64,000 nt of DNA, taken from Gilichinskyi gelida (GTDB lineage: Bacteria > Acidobacteriota > Thermoanaerobaculia > Gp7-AA8). The DNA is taken from positions 9,374-73,373 of the forward strand of contig JBBPII010000022.1 in NCBI GenBank assembly GCA_038040385.1. The letters are read 5' to 3'. Position numbers and translations under genes: made by a program. Position 1 is the stretch's first letter. Each line of letters opens with the position of its first letter. Under the pieces are notes generated by a model that searched no databases, was not told the origin of the DNA, and saw nothing but the letters and a program-made list of their open reading frames with translations. This document shows positions 16,069 through 24,118 of the stretch, one piece after another.

Positions 16069-16530
16069 ATGAAACTCGGTTGGTCGTGGCTTCTCGGCGT
16101 ACTGCTGCTCGGCGGATGCGCCACCATGAGCGGCAGCGGCCCGGAGCGCATCGAGTTCGATTCGACGCCGGCCGGCGCGGACGTGGTCGTCAACTGCGGC
16201 GCGGTGACCGTCGGCCGCGGCGTGACCCCGACCGCCGTGCTCGTCGAGCGCACCGCGCCGGAGTGCATCGCCACCATCAGCAAAGACGGCTTCACGCCGC
16301 ACCAGGTGACGCTCGAGCAGGGCTTCAATCGGCGCTACTGGCTCAACATCCCGCTGATGGCCGGAGTCCCCTGGGCGGCCGTGCTGATTTTTCAACCCAA
16401 CGATGGCGCGCGCGCGGCGGTGGGTGTCGGCCTTCTCGGCATCGCCGGGATGATCATCGACAACGTGACCGACGCCAAGCTCGATCACGATCCGAAGAAG
16501 GTCGCCGTCACGCTGAGCCCGAAGCCGTAA
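16069..16530 (+). CDS. PEGA-like lipoprotein
   Basis: A 153-residue lipoprotein with signal and lipobox (MKLGWSWLLGVLLLGGC). The mature N-terminal part IEFDSTPAGADVVVNCGAV, GVTPTAVLVERTAPECIATI, SKDGFTPHQVTL is the PEGA surface-layer-type beta domain. It is followed by a hydrophobic region (NIPLMAGVPWAAVLIF and AAVGVGLLGIAGMIIDNV), which resembles the two-helix hairpin common in this lipoprotein type. ATG 16069 is preferred over ATG 16051 because it begins the signal. Function unknown; an envelope structural role is inferred. Confidence 0.8.
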   Translation: MKLGWSWLLGVLLLGGCATMSGSGPERIEFDSTPAGADVVVNCGAVTVGRGVTPTAVLVERTAPECIATISKDGFTPHQVTLEQGFNRRYWLNIPLMAGVPWAAVLIFQPNDGARAAVGVGLLGIAGMIIDNVTDAKLDHDPKKVAVTLSPKP

Positions 16531-16540
16531 AAAATGGAGC

Positions 16541-16559
16541 GGCGGCCTTTCAGGCCGCC
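16541..16559. terminator. GGCGGCC/GGCCGCC hairpin between convergent genes
   Basis: A perfect 8-bp stem (GGCGGCCT..AGGCCGCC) with a 3-base loop just after the lipoprotein stop codon. There is no long T-run, so it could be a weak terminator or a small member of the palindromic repeat set (compare 63930-64000). Confidence 0.45.
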
Positions 16560-16591
16560 GTCTAAGTGATGAAAGATGCTTGGGTTACGGT

Positions 16592-16756
16592 CTATTCGCT
16601 GAGGGGCGCGGGCTCGGTCAGGACTTCGAACGTTTCCGGTTCCTCGATACCCCCCTCGGTCTTACGCTGCGCCCTCCGCTCGAGCTTCGCCTGCTGGCGC
16701 TCGCGCTTCTTCTGTTCCCGCTGACGTTTCGTAACCGTCATTTGTGGTCTGCCCAA
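16592..16756 (-). CDS. Small basic coiled-coil protein
   Basis: A 54-residue protein. TTG 16756 is chosen because an AGGAGG ribosome site lies 4 bases before it, and it yields MGRPQMTVTKRQREQKKRER, a start I associate with a small family of hypothetical proteins. Residues 9-35 are almost wholly Lys/Arg/Gln/Glu and helical (TKRQREQKKRERQQAKLERR), and the last ~18 residues are acidic. An RNA- or ribosome-associated role is possible from the charge pattern alone. The convergent lipoprotein gene ends 61 bp away. Confidence 0.6.
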   Translation of the reverse strand: MGRPQMTVTKRQREQKKRERQQAKLERRAQRKTEGGIEEPETFEVLTEPAPLSE

Positions 16757-16801
16757 GATGCCTCCTGACTGAATCAAACCGGCTCATGCACCGTACCACA
16801 T

Positions 16802-16984
16802 TTACTCCGAAAAGACCGTCTCTTCCGGGACGTCAGTAAGGCTCTCGAACTCCAGCCGGTAGCCGTCGGGATCGCGCAGCGATGTGACCCACATGGCGTT
16901 CCCGACGAACGGTCTCGAGGCCTCGATTCCGCGCGCCGTGACTTCGCGATAGAACGCCCGCGCGTCGTTGCAGACGTACCGGCT
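16802..16984 (-). pseudogene. C-terminal half of a VOC (glyoxalase) protein
   Basis: About 60 codons match the second half of a single-domain VOC protein (SRYVCNDARAFYREV, TARGIEASRPFVGNAMWV, TSLRDPDGYRLEFESLTDV, PEETVFSE), including the conserved DPDG and the glutamate of LEFES. The first half is missing, and similarity starts at the stop codon of the MoaD gene. The reading frame is still open, so a short product is possible, but it lacks half of the fold. It is best read as a deletion remnant. Confidence 0.7.
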
Positions 16985-17264
16985 ACCCCCCGCTGAGGGC
17001 GGGAAGGATGAAGATCTCCGCACCGTCGCGCACCGGCGTGCCGAGGCCGCCGGCGTCGCGGATGCTCTCGCCGTCGACGAAGATGTTGACGTGCGGGCGC
17101 ACCTCGCCGAGCTCGGTGATGACGCGGTCGCGCACCGCGGGGCATCGCGACCACAGCAGCGACAGCGCCTCCGACACCGATCCCGCCGCGCCGTCGACGC
17201 GCACCTCGCCGCGATTGCCGGTGAGCTCGCGCAATGGTCCGGGCATGACGAAGGTGAACGCCAT
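16983..17264 (-). CDS. MoaD/ThiS-family sulfur carrier protein
   Basis: A 93-residue beta-grasp protein ending in the essential Gly-Gly (FILPALSGG), which is adenylated and thiocarboxylated by an E1-like enzyme. Other marks are FTFVMPGPLRELTG, SVSEALSLLWSRCPAVRDRV and RPHVNIFVDGESIRD. The family donates sulfur in molybdopterin, thiamine or other pathways. No MoaE, ThiF or ThiG lies nearby. Its ATG overlaps the BNR gene stop by one base (TGATG). The BNR-MoaD pairing recurs in other genomes in my recollection, but its meaning is unknown. Confidence 0.85.
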   Translation of the reverse strand: MAFTFVMPGPLRELTGNRGEVRVDGAAGSVSEALSLLWSRCPAVRDRVITELGEVRPHVNIFVDGESIRDAGGLGTPVRDGAEIFILPALSGG

Positions 17265-18409
17265 CAGGCGCCCTTTCGCGGGCGCTTCAGCGACACTCGC
17301 GCCGTTTTGACCGAGACCACCGGCGGCAGGCCGTCGAGCAGCTCCGACCAGCTCTTCCCCTGGTCTGATGAGCCGAACAGCTTGCCGCTCCTCGTCCCGA
17401 AATAGACGCCCGCGGGATCGAGCGAGTCGGCGGCCATGGCGTCGCGGAGGACGGTCTCGTACGCCTTCTTCTGCGGCAGTCCCTTGGTCATCCCCTCCCA
17501 CTTCTCGCCCGCATCGCGCGTGCGGTAAACGCGGAGCTTCCCCTCGGGCGTGCAGCGGAATCCGTCCGACTCCAGCGGCACGATCCACGCGCAGTCGGGA
17601 TCCTCGGGATGGACGGCCATGGCGAAGCCGAAGTCCGAGGGGACGCCGTTGGCGACGTCGGTCCAGTTCTCGCCGCCGTCGTCGGTGCGATACAGGCCCC
17701 AGTGATTCTGCAGGAACATCCGCTCCGGCCGCCCCTTCGACTGCGCCACCTTGTGCACGCACTGGCCGAACTCCGGGTACTTCTCGGGGAGGAAGTCGGC
17801 GCGCACGCCGTGATTTGACGGCCGCCAGGTCGCGCCGCCGTCGGCGGTCACGTACATCCCGCCGGTGGACACCGCGATGCGGATGTGCTTCGGGTCGTTC
17901 GGATGCAGGAGGATGGTGTGGAGGCATAGCCCGCCGCCGCCCGGCTGCCACTTCGGCCGCTGCGGGTGATTCCAAAGCCCCTCGTTGAGACGCCACGTTT
18001 TGCCGGCGTCGCTGGAGACGAACATCGCCGCCGGTTCGACGCCGCAGTAGAGCGTCTTCGGTTCCGCGTCGCGGCCAGGGACGATCTGCCAAATGTTCCG
18101 GAGCGCGGCGTCCGTCCCCTCCGGGAACTTGACGTTGGCCTCCTCGGGATTGGTCCAGCGCCGCCCGAAGTCGTCACTCGACCGCAGCAGCGCGCCCCAA
18201 TGCATGCTCTGCGGCCCGGCCCAAATGCGATGCCGCCCGGCCCGCCCGTCGTACGCCAGGGCGTAAACCGCGCTCCCCGGGAAGTATGGCCCGCCCACGT
18301 CCCACTTCCGCCGCACCTTGTTCGCGCGGAGAATGAACGCCCCCTTCATGGTGCCGACCAGGAGCAGGACGTCGCCGTTGCGGGGAGTGATGTGTGTGGT
18401 GTCAGGCAT
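17264..18409 (-). CDS. Cytoplasmic BNR-repeat (sialidase-like) propeller protein
   Basis: A 381-residue beta-propeller without signal peptide, unlike the exported BNR protein at 1359. Repeats carry Asp-box motifs (SSDDFGRRW, SSDAGKTW, TADGGATW, TDDGGENW, TRDAGEKW, SSDQGKSW). The opening DVLLLVGTMKGAFIL and GPYFPGSAVYALAYD are typical of the exo-alpha-sialidase-like family annotated from genomes, which lack demonstrated sialidase activity. Coupled by TGATG to a MoaD-type sulfur carrier, it may form part of an unexplained cytoplasmic system. ATG 18409 gives no leader. Confidence 0.85.
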   Translation of the reverse strand: MPDTTHITPRNGDVLLLVGTMKGAFILRANKVRRKWDVGGPYFPGSAVYALAYDGRAGRHRIWAGPQSMHWGALLRSSDDFGRRWTNPEEANVKFPEGTDAALRNIWQIVPGRDAEPKTLYCGVEPAAMFVSSDAGKTWRLNEGLWNHPQRPKWQPGGGGLCLHTILLHPNDPKHIRIAVSTGGMYVTADGGATWRPSNHGVRADFLPEKYPEFGQCVHKVAQSKGRPERMFLQNHWGLYRTDDGGENWTDVANGVPSDFGFAMAVHPEDPDCAWIVPLESDGFRCTPEGKLRVYRTRDAGEKWEGMTKGLPQKKAYETVLRDAMAADSLDPAGVYFGTRSGKLFGSSDQGKSWSELLDGLPPVVSVKTARVSLKRPRKGA

Positions 18410-18468
18410 GAGGCGGGATTCTACCGCCCAACCAATGGGCCCGTTCCATCGTCAAAGAAGAGTTCACC

Positions 18469-18531
18469 GTTGGCAGTTGACCGTTGGCCGAAAACCCCGC
18501 GACGGTCAACGGCCAACTGTCAACAGCCAAC
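18469..18531. repeat. Palindromic repeat of GTTGGCAGTTGACCGTTGGCCG type (type D)
   Basis: A 22-bp left arm at 18469-18490 and an imperfect complement at 18503-18524 (3 mismatches), followed by a further CAGCCAAC unit. It lies just before the DUF5916 gene's ribosome site. The same family occurs within the M23 peptidase gene at 46081-46168. Confidence 0.75.
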
Positions 18532-18547
18532 TTTTTGGAGGACAGGC

Positions 18548-20803
18548 ATGCGCGTGAGGATCGTCCTGGCGGTGATCGGGCTGTTGATGTCGGCAGGGAC
18601 GGTCCTTGCGGCGGCGCAGGAAACTCCCAAAGAAGCTGAGAAGAAAAAGCGCGAGCCCGCTTCCTTCGAAATTCGCGAAGCGAGCGGCCCGATCCGCGTC
18701 GACGGAGTCCTCGACGAGGAGGCCTGGAAGAACGCCGCCACCATCCCCCTCGCCTACGAGTGGCACCCGGGCGACAACGTCGCCGCACCGGTGAAGACCG
18801 AGGTGCTCTTCACCTTCGACCGCCAAATGCTGTACGTCGGCTTCCGGGCCCACGATCCGAAGCCGTCCGCCATCAGCGCCCACCTCACCGATCGCGACGT
18901 GCCGTTCTCCGACGACACCGTCGGCATCATGATCGACACCTTCAACGATCAACGCCGCGCCTTCCAGTTCCGCGTCAATCCCCTCGGCGTGCAGATGGAC
19001 GCCACCAACAGCGACGTCGACGGATCCGAGGACTGGTCGTGGAACGCGATCTGGGCCTCGGAGGGACGGATCACCGCCGACGGCTACGTCGTGGAGATCG
19101 GCATTCCGTTCACCCAGCTCCGCTTCCCGCGCGGCGCGGACGTGCAGACCTGGGGCTTCATGGCCAGCCGCGACTGGCCGCGCGAGGACCGTCATCGCAT
19201 GCGCACCATGCCCACCGACCGCGGCGCGGGCTGTCTGATCTGCCAGTTCGACAAGCTGGCGGGCTTCCGCGACTTGCGGCCCGGCCGCAATCTGGAGCTC
19301 GATCCCACCATCACCGCACATCAGACCGCCGAGCGTCCGGACTTTCCCGACGGGCCGCTGGAGTCGGGCGACGCCAAGGTGGAGCCGGGGCTCTCGGCGC
19401 GATGGGGAATCACGCCGAACGTGACGCTCTCCGCAGCGCTCAATCCCGACTTCTCACAGGTGGAGGCCGACGCCGCGCAGCTCGCGGAGAACGAGCGCTT
19501 CGCCCTTTTCTTCCCGGAAAAGCGGCCGTTCTTCCTCGAAGGCGCCGACTTCTTCTCCACGCCGATCAGCGCGGTCTTCACCCGCACCGTCGCCGATCCT
19601 TCGGTCGGCATGAAGGTGACGGGGAAGGAGGACAAGAACGCATTCGGCCTCGTCGTCACCCGCGACCGGGTCAACAACCTGATCTTCCCCTCGTACGACG
19701 GCTCGGGACTCGACTCCATCGACGAGGACGTCAACGGCATCGTCGGCCGCTACCGCCGCGACGTGGGCAAGACCTCGACCATCGGTGTTCTCTACACCGG
19801 CCGCTCGGGCGCCGACTACTCGAACCACGTCGCGGGCATCGACGGCCTGGTGCGGTTCTCACAGTCCGACTCCATCACGTTTCAGTACCTCCGGAGCACG
19901 ACCGAGTATCCGAGGAGCGTGGCGGTCAACAACGGCCAGCCGCTCGGGTCGTTCGCCGACGACGGGGTCAACGTCCGCTACAGCCACTCGACGCGTGACT
20001 GGCAGTGGAGCGCGCGCTACTCCGATCTCGGCCCCCGGTTCCGCGCCGACAGCGGATTCGTCACCCGCGTCGACGTGAAGCAGCCGAGCGCGTGGATACA
20101 GCGAAGCTTCTGGGGGAAACCGAGACAGTGGTACACGCGCATCAACGTCTTCGCGGGCGCCGACTGGACCACCAACACGTCGGGAACCATCAAGGAGAAC
20201 GGACAGGACTTTCTGGTGTCATACCTCGGAACGAGGCAGACCTACGTCGAGGCATCCCTCGCTCCGAATCACGAGTATTTCAACGGAACGTACTACGACA
20301 ACCTGCGCTGGAGCTTCTTCGCCGAGAGCCGGCCATTCTCGAGCTTCTACGGATACTTCTTCACCCGCGGCGGCAAGACGATCGATTTCGCCAACGGGCA
20401 GCAGGCGGACGTATTCGTGGTCGAGCCGAACGTCGAGCTGAACCTCGGGCGGCGCGTCGCCGTGAACGTCACGCATACCCTGCAGCAGCTCGACGTCGCC
20501 GGCGGGCGTCTCTTCACCGCGAATCTCACGCAGGGACGCCTCATCTACCACTTCAACCTCCGCACCTTCGTGCGGGCCATCGCCCAATACCGCGACGTCA
20601 CGCGCGAACCGGCGCTCTATAGGTTCCCGATCGACCGCGAATCGCGCGATCTCTTCACCCAGCTCCTCTTCTCTTACAAGATCAACCCGCAGACCGTCTT
20701 CTATCTCGGCTACTCCGACTCGTCGTTCGGCGACGACCGCATCGACCTGACCCGCGCCGATCGGACGCTGTTTTTGAAGATCGGATACGCGTGGCTACTG
20801 TGA
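18548..20803 (+). CDS. Outer-membrane CBM9-like plus DUF5916 protein
   Basis: A 751-residue exported protein. ATG 18548 follows GGAGGA by 5 bases and starts a Sec signal (MRVRIVLAVIGLLMSAGTVLA). Residues ~40-230 form a carbohydrate-binding CBM9-like domain (GPIRVDGVLDEEAWKNA, VLFTFDRQMLYVGFRAHD). Residues ~270-751 match DUF5916: LSAALNPDFSQVEADAAQL, FFPEKRPFFLEGADFF, then a long run of alternating strands ending in an aromatic-rich KIGYAWLL, as in beta-barrels. The family is common in Acidobacteriota, Gemmatimonadota and Bacteroidota and is thought to sit in the outer membrane; its substrate is unknown. Confidence 0.88.
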   Translation: MRVRIVLAVIGLLMSAGTVLAAAQETPKEAEKKKREPASFEIREASGPIRVDGVLDEEAWKNAATIPLAYEWHPGDNVAAPVKTEVLFTFDRQMLYVGFRAHDPKPSAISAHLTDRDVPFSDDTVGIMIDTFNDQRRAFQFRVNPLGVQMDATNSDVDGSEDWSWNAIWASEGRITADGYVVEIGIPFTQLRFPRGADVQTWGFMASRDWPREDRHRMRTMPTDRGAGCLICQFDKLAGFRDLRPGRNLELDPTITAHQTAERPDFPDGPLESGDAKVEPGLSARWGITPNVTLSAALNPDFSQVEADAAQLAENERFALFFPEKRPFFLEGADFFSTPISAVFTRTVADPSVGMKVTGKEDKNAFGLVVTRDRVNNLIFPSYDGSGLDSIDEDVNGIVGRYRRDVGKTSTIGVLYTGRSGADYSNHVAGIDGLVRFSQSDSITFQYLRSTTEYPRSVAVNNGQPLGSFADDGVNVRYSHSTRDWQWSARYSDLGPRFRADSGFVTRVDVKQPSAWIQRSFWGKPRQWYTRINVFAGADWTTNTSGTIKENGQDFLVSYLGTRQTYVEASLAPNHEYFNGTYYDNLRWSFFAESRPFSSFYGYFFTRGGKTIDFANGQQADVFVVEPNVELNLGRRVAVNVTHTLQQLDVAGGRLFTANLTQGRLIYHFNLRTFVRAIAQYRDVTREPALYRFPIDRESRDLFTQLLFSYKINPQTVFYLGYSDSSFGDDRIDLTRADRTLFLKIGYAWLL

Positions 20804-20946
20804 GCGGCCTATCTCGAGCAGCGGCCGCAACTCGTTCGCGGCGCGCATGCTCCCGTTGCGCTTCCCGATTCTTGGCTGCTCGTCTTTGTACTGCACGACT
20901 CCCCAACAGAAATCCAGGACCGCATGGCCGACTTTGTGGCGAAGAG

Positions 20947-21282
20947 TCAGCGCGGCACGACCGCTCGATGGAGCGCCCTGGTAACCGCGCTGAAATCGGT
21001 GAAATCGCCGATCACGTGCTCGGCACCGCAGGCCAGTAGGCGCGTTCTCTTTTCGCCGCGTGCGATTCCGATGAACGGCAGCGATAGGCGTGCGGCGGTG
21101 TGGACATCCCACGGCGCATCGCCGATGACAACGGCGTGCGGGTCATCAATGTCCGATGCTCCCGCCATTGCGAGCTGGATGGCATGCTTGACGATGTCTT
21201 CACGCGATCGGAAATCATCAGCGCAAGCGAGCGGCAACAGCAGTTGCCGCCAGTACCCCCGCGGCGGCTGCATGCCGATCAC
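20947..21282 (-). pseudogene. C-terminal remnant of a HAD-superfamily hydrolase
   Basis: Translated residues ~22-111 match the second half of a phosphoglycolate-phosphatase-like HAD enzyme: CADDFRSREDIVKHAI, then the motif IV region VVIGDAPWDVHTAARLS, IGIARGEKRTRLLACGAEHV and a closing DFTDFSAVTRAL. The nucleophile motif (DxDxT) and cap domain are absent, and the first ~20 residues are unrelated. It starts 16 bp after the 104-residue FSGRPNP gene. I read it as a decayed gene; expression of the fragment cannot be excluded. Confidence 0.65.
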
Positions 21283-21298
21283 TCCGTAGGCAGCCAGC

Positions 21299-21613
21299 TC
21301 AGATTTCGAGCGACGATCGAAGCGCTTCGTACTCCGCGGGCAGGTGCTCGAGAACGAATCGTTCGACGCGCCGATCCGGGTCTGCGAGCAACCCGTCGGG
21401 CGACTGGACGAATCCGCGGTATGCCGACCAGGTCAACCCGTTTGAATCGCGCAGCCGGACCCCCCGGTAGCCGAGGCCGGGGGGGCCGGGCGGCGGACCG
21501 CCCGTTGCGGGATCGAGACTCCTTAGCAACCGCGTGAGCCTGGCGGTCTCCGCTTCGCTCAGCCGCCACCGGGGATTCGGCCGTCCGCTGAAGATGTCGA
21601 TCTCGACGACCAT
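21299..21613 (-). CDS. FSGRPNP-domain protein, short paralog
   Basis: A 104-residue protein that begins MVVEIDIFSGRPNPRWRLSE and is paralogous to the N-terminal domain of the gene immediately upstream (VEVDIFSGRPNPVWIITD). Shared later blocks are GLGYRGVRLRDS (versus GLGYREIRLSLI) and a final helix with VLEHLPAEYEALR. The ATG follows AAGGAGG and lies 9 bp after the upstream stop, so the two form an operon. The domain is known to me only as a conserved hypothetical; no signal peptide is visible. Confidence 0.65.
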   Translation of the reverse strand: MVVEIDIFSGRPNPRWRLSEAETARLTRLLRSLDPATGGPPPGPPGLGYRGVRLRDSNGLTWSAYRGFVQSPDGLLADPDRRVERFVLEHLPAEYEALRSSLEI

Positions 21614-21622
21614 GACCTCCTT

Positions 21623-22537
21623 CTAGTTGATCACCACCGATCTCCCGGCGTAGAAGTAGCCGCAGAAGTCAGTGTACGGTCCTCGCGCCGCTGTCTCCGG
21701 GTTCACCACCAGCACATTATTGTTGTCGACGTTGCGCGCTGCGGTCTGGCCCGGTTTGTGACCCCAGAAACCACCCCGCTGCTCGCGGTACCAGTGGTAA
21801 TCGTAGTTGGGCGCGATGACCAGAGCCATCATCCGCCGAGGCCACTCGCTGACAGGCAGACAATCGCAGCGCTTCTTCAGGCCGTCTGCCATCGCCGCGG
21901 TCGTGACGTTGGGGCACTTCATGGTGCTGGTCCCCGCGCCGTGGGCGCGGCCCGGCTGGGCGAAGGTGTCCGTCCGCCAGTTGCGCGCGTAGTTGTAGCA
22001 GTTGTTGTGCGGCTGGACGCTGGCCACGTTCCAGAAGCCCGGGTTGTACTGGCTCACCTCGTACTCGCACTTGTCGCACTTGGCGTCGTGCACCGTCGTG
22101 CGCAGCGGACTGGAGGGCGGCGACGGGGGCGGTTGCGGTTTGGGAGAGCGATCGAGGCGCTCCAGTTGCTCGAGAGTGAACTCGTAGATGGACCTGTCCA
22201 GCGGCGTGAGCTCGTGCTGGAGCAGCCGGACATCGCGATGACGCAGCATCCCGTCCAGCACCCGCTTGGCCAGCGCGATCGACGCCTTGACGTCACCGGC
22301 AGCCGTCGAGCCGACGGCGAACTCGCGGGCCAGGTTGCGCTGGCGGGGCTCGTCGTCGCCGATCAGAGAAAGCCGGATCTCCCGATACCCGAGACCGGCG
22401 AAACCGGCCCCCGGCTTCGCCACGGCTTCTCGTGACTCCGCAACGGCGCCGAGCAACTCCTTGGCCTCATCGCCATCGGTGATGATCCACACTGGATTGG
22501 GCCGACCTGAGAAGATATCGACTTCCACTTTCAACAT
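21623..22537 (-). CDS. FSGRPNP-domain protein with Cys/His-containing C-terminal domain
   Basis: A 304-residue protein; ATG 22537 follows GGAGG by 7 bases. Residues 1-140 are the FSGRPNP domain, ending in ELTPLDRSIYEFTLEQLERL. A proline-rich linker (PKPQPPPSPPSSP) leads to a second domain with two CxxC-type pairs (CDKCEYEVSQYNPGFWN), the motif NNCYNYARNWRTDTFAQPG, a later CDCLPVSEWPRRMMALVI, and DYHWYREQRGGFWGHKPG. The NNCYNYA cysteine and WGHKPG histidine are arranged like a papain/NlpC-type Cys-His pair, which would suggest a protease or amidase, but this is inference. Divergent from a GH18-like gene. Confidence 0.6.
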   Translation of the reverse strand: MLKVEVDIFSGRPNPVWIITDGDEAKELLGAVAESREAVAKPGAGFAGLGYREIRLSLIGDDEPRQRNLAREFAVGSTAAGDVKASIALAKRVLDGMLRHRDVRLLQHELTPLDRSIYEFTLEQLERLDRSPKPQPPPSPPSSPLRTTVHDAKCDKCEYEVSQYNPGFWNVASVQPHNNCYNYARNWRTDTFAQPGRAHGAGTSTMKCPNVTTAAMADGLKKRCDCLPVSEWPRRMMALVIAPNYDYHWYREQRGGFWGHKPGQTAARNVDNNNVLVVNPETAARGPYTDFCGYFYAGRSVVIN

Positions 22538-22654
22538 TGTTTGACCTCCTGCAGTTTGTGCATGCCGGATAGTGACGCGGCAGCGCACAGCGTTTCACGC
22601 CGGGGATTTTCGCCCGCGCTTCCCTCTAATCCTCCCGACAGAGGGAGAAACATC
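22538..22654. promoter_or_regulatory. Divergent intergenic region
   Basis: The 117 bp between the divergent FSGRPNP operon and the GH18-like gene must hold both promoters. Ribosome sites at each end are clear (GGAGG toward the left, GAGGGAG toward the right). I could not assign -35 and -10 boxes with confidence. Confidence 0.4.
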
Positions 22655-23407
22655 ATGGCCGACCCGAACAAGGTTGCGGTCTATTGCGACTCGTATCTCA
22701 CCCATGACGTGGCGGCGGAGCTCGCGGCGAGTGCGTACGGCACGGTGGTCCTGCCGTACCACGAGGCCAACGACGAGATGCTACGCCAAAACATCCAACG
22801 ACTGAAGTCCGAGGGGATGGTCAATAACGTCCTCTTCTCCATCGGCGGCGACTACAAGGCCATCATCGTCAACAAGCCGGCATTCAAGAGCGAGCTGGCG
22901 AAGGCCATCGGCTACTACGGCATCGACGGCGTCGATCTCGATCCGGAAGCGGCGGGCGCGAAGATCTTCGACGTCGTCGTCGAGCTGATCGCCTTCGTCT
23001 CCTCGATGGGAAAGATGGTCACCGCGGCGCCGTCGGAGCACCCGCAGTTCTGGATTGAAGTCCTGAAGGCCAGCGGCCCGCAGATGAGCTGGTGGAACCT
23101 GCAGCTCTATAACGGCGCGGAGTACGGTGCGTGGGTCTGCGCCATCGTCGAGAGCGGCGCGATGCCCACCGAGGTCGCGCAGAGCTTCGTCGTCCCCGGC
23201 TATAACGTCGCCTGGAGCACGCCGGACGCGGTCGCCTACGAGCTGCAGGGACTCAAGCAGCTCGCCGCGTGGCTGGACGGGGCCTTCCTGCGGCGGTACG
23301 AAGACGTCCGCGCGCGCGGCGTCGAGTGGGCGAAGGCGGTCTGGAGCGGACTGGGTACCTCGCGCGCCGAAGCGGAGCGGCCGTGGCGAGCGCTGGTGAG
23401 TGCATAG
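22655..23407 (+). CDS. GH18-like (chitinase-type) protein without signal peptide
   Basis: A 250-residue TIM-barrel protein with all three GH18 landmarks: FSIGG (61-65, the SxGG motif), DGVDLDPE (91-98, the DxxDxDxE catalytic motif with E98 as acid) and NLQLYN (148-153, the substrate-assisting Q-Y-N). The family hydrolyses beta-1,4-GlcNAc polymers (chitin, peptidoglycan-like or glycoprotein N-glycans). It has no signal peptide and is shorter than most secreted chitinases, so it may be cytoplasmic or a small endoglycosidase. ATG 22655 follows GAGGGAG. It is divergent from the FSGRPNP genes. Confidence 0.75.
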   Translation: MADPNKVAVYCDSYLTHDVAAELAASAYGTVVLPYHEANDEMLRQNIQRLKSEGMVNNVLFSIGGDYKAIIVNKPAFKSELAKAIGYYGIDGVDLDPEAAGAKIFDVVVELIAFVSSMGKMVTAAPSEHPQFWIEVLKASGPQMSWWNLQLYNGAEYGAWVCAIVESGAMPTEVAQSFVVPGYNVAWSTPDAVAYELQGLKQLAAWLDGAFLRRYEDVRARGVEWAKAVWSGLGTSRAEAERPWRALVSA

Positions 23408-23446
23408 AAGCCCCTCGCGCACACAACTTGCGTAACACTTCCCCAC

Positions 23447-24118
23447 ATGTGGCGGAGCACCCCGCCGTTCCTGAACCGCGACGACGCCGGCCGCCAGCTC
23501 GGCGCGGCGCTGGGGAAGACGCTCGGCAAGCGCGACGACGTCATCGTCCTCGGCCTGCCGCGCGGCGGCGTCCCGGTCGCCTGGCACGTGGCGCAGGCGC
23601 TCGGCGCGCCGCTGGACGTCTTCATCGTGCGCAAGCTCGGGGTCCCCGGCCACGAAGAGCTGGCCATGGGCGCCATCGCCAGCGGCGGCGTGCGGGTGAT
23701 GAACCGCGATGTCCTCGACTACATGCCCATCCCGCAGCGGATGATCGACAGCGTGGCGGAGACTGAGCAGCGCGAGCTCGAGCGCCGCGAGCGCGAGTAC
23801 CGCGGCGCGCGCGCGCCGCTCGACGTGCGTGGCAAGACGGTGATCATCGTCGACGACGGCCTGGCCACCGGCTCCACCATGCGCGCCGCCGTGCGCGCGC
23901 TGCGCAAGATGGAGCCGCGCGCGGTGATCGTCGCCGTCCCGGTCGCCGCGGCGTCGACGTGCGAGGAATTCCGCCGCGACCCAGACGTCGACGACATCGT
24001 CTGCCTCCGCACCCCTGAGCCGTTCCAGGCGGTTGGGCTGTGGTACGAGGACTTCGATCAAACCGGCGACGATGAGGTCCACGAGCTCCTCGGCACTGCG
24101 GCGGAGGTGCGTCGATGA
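23447..24118 (+). CDS. Phosphoribosyltransferase-family protein
   Basis: A 223-residue type I PRTase. The PRPP motif is VIIVDDGLATGST (132-144), a clear fit to the hydrophobic-DD-hydrophobic-ATGST consensus. GLPRGGVPVAWHVAQAL and VRKLGVPGHEELAMGAIA are typical of the small stand-alone PRTases often found beside or fused to a dienelactone-hydrolase-like domain. The base substrate is unknown. Its stop overlaps the next gene start in ATGA, and the neighbour is that hydrolase, so the pair likely replaces the fused protein. Confidence 0.87.
   Translation: MWRSTPPFLNRDDAGRQLGAALGKTLGKRDDVIVLGLPRGGVPVAWHVAQALGAPLDVFIVRKLGVPGHEELAMGAIASGGVRVMNRDVLDYMPIPQRMIDSVAETEQRELERREREYRGARAPLDVRGKTVIIVDDGLATGSTMRAAVRALRKMEPRAVIVAVPVAAASTCEEFRRDPDVDDIVCLRTPEPFQAVGLWYEDFDQTGDDEVHELLGTAAEVRR

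Noticed and set aside
17966..18547. Long N-terminal extension of the DUF5916 frame
   Set aside because: It is antisense to the BNR gene, and the GGAGGA site with signal peptide at 18548 marks the real start.
20795..20946. Minus-strand frame with VLDFCWGVVQYKDEQ
   Set aside because: It looks protein-like but has no start of its own, no match I recognise, and overlaps the DUF5916 gene end; I list it only as part of a decay patch.
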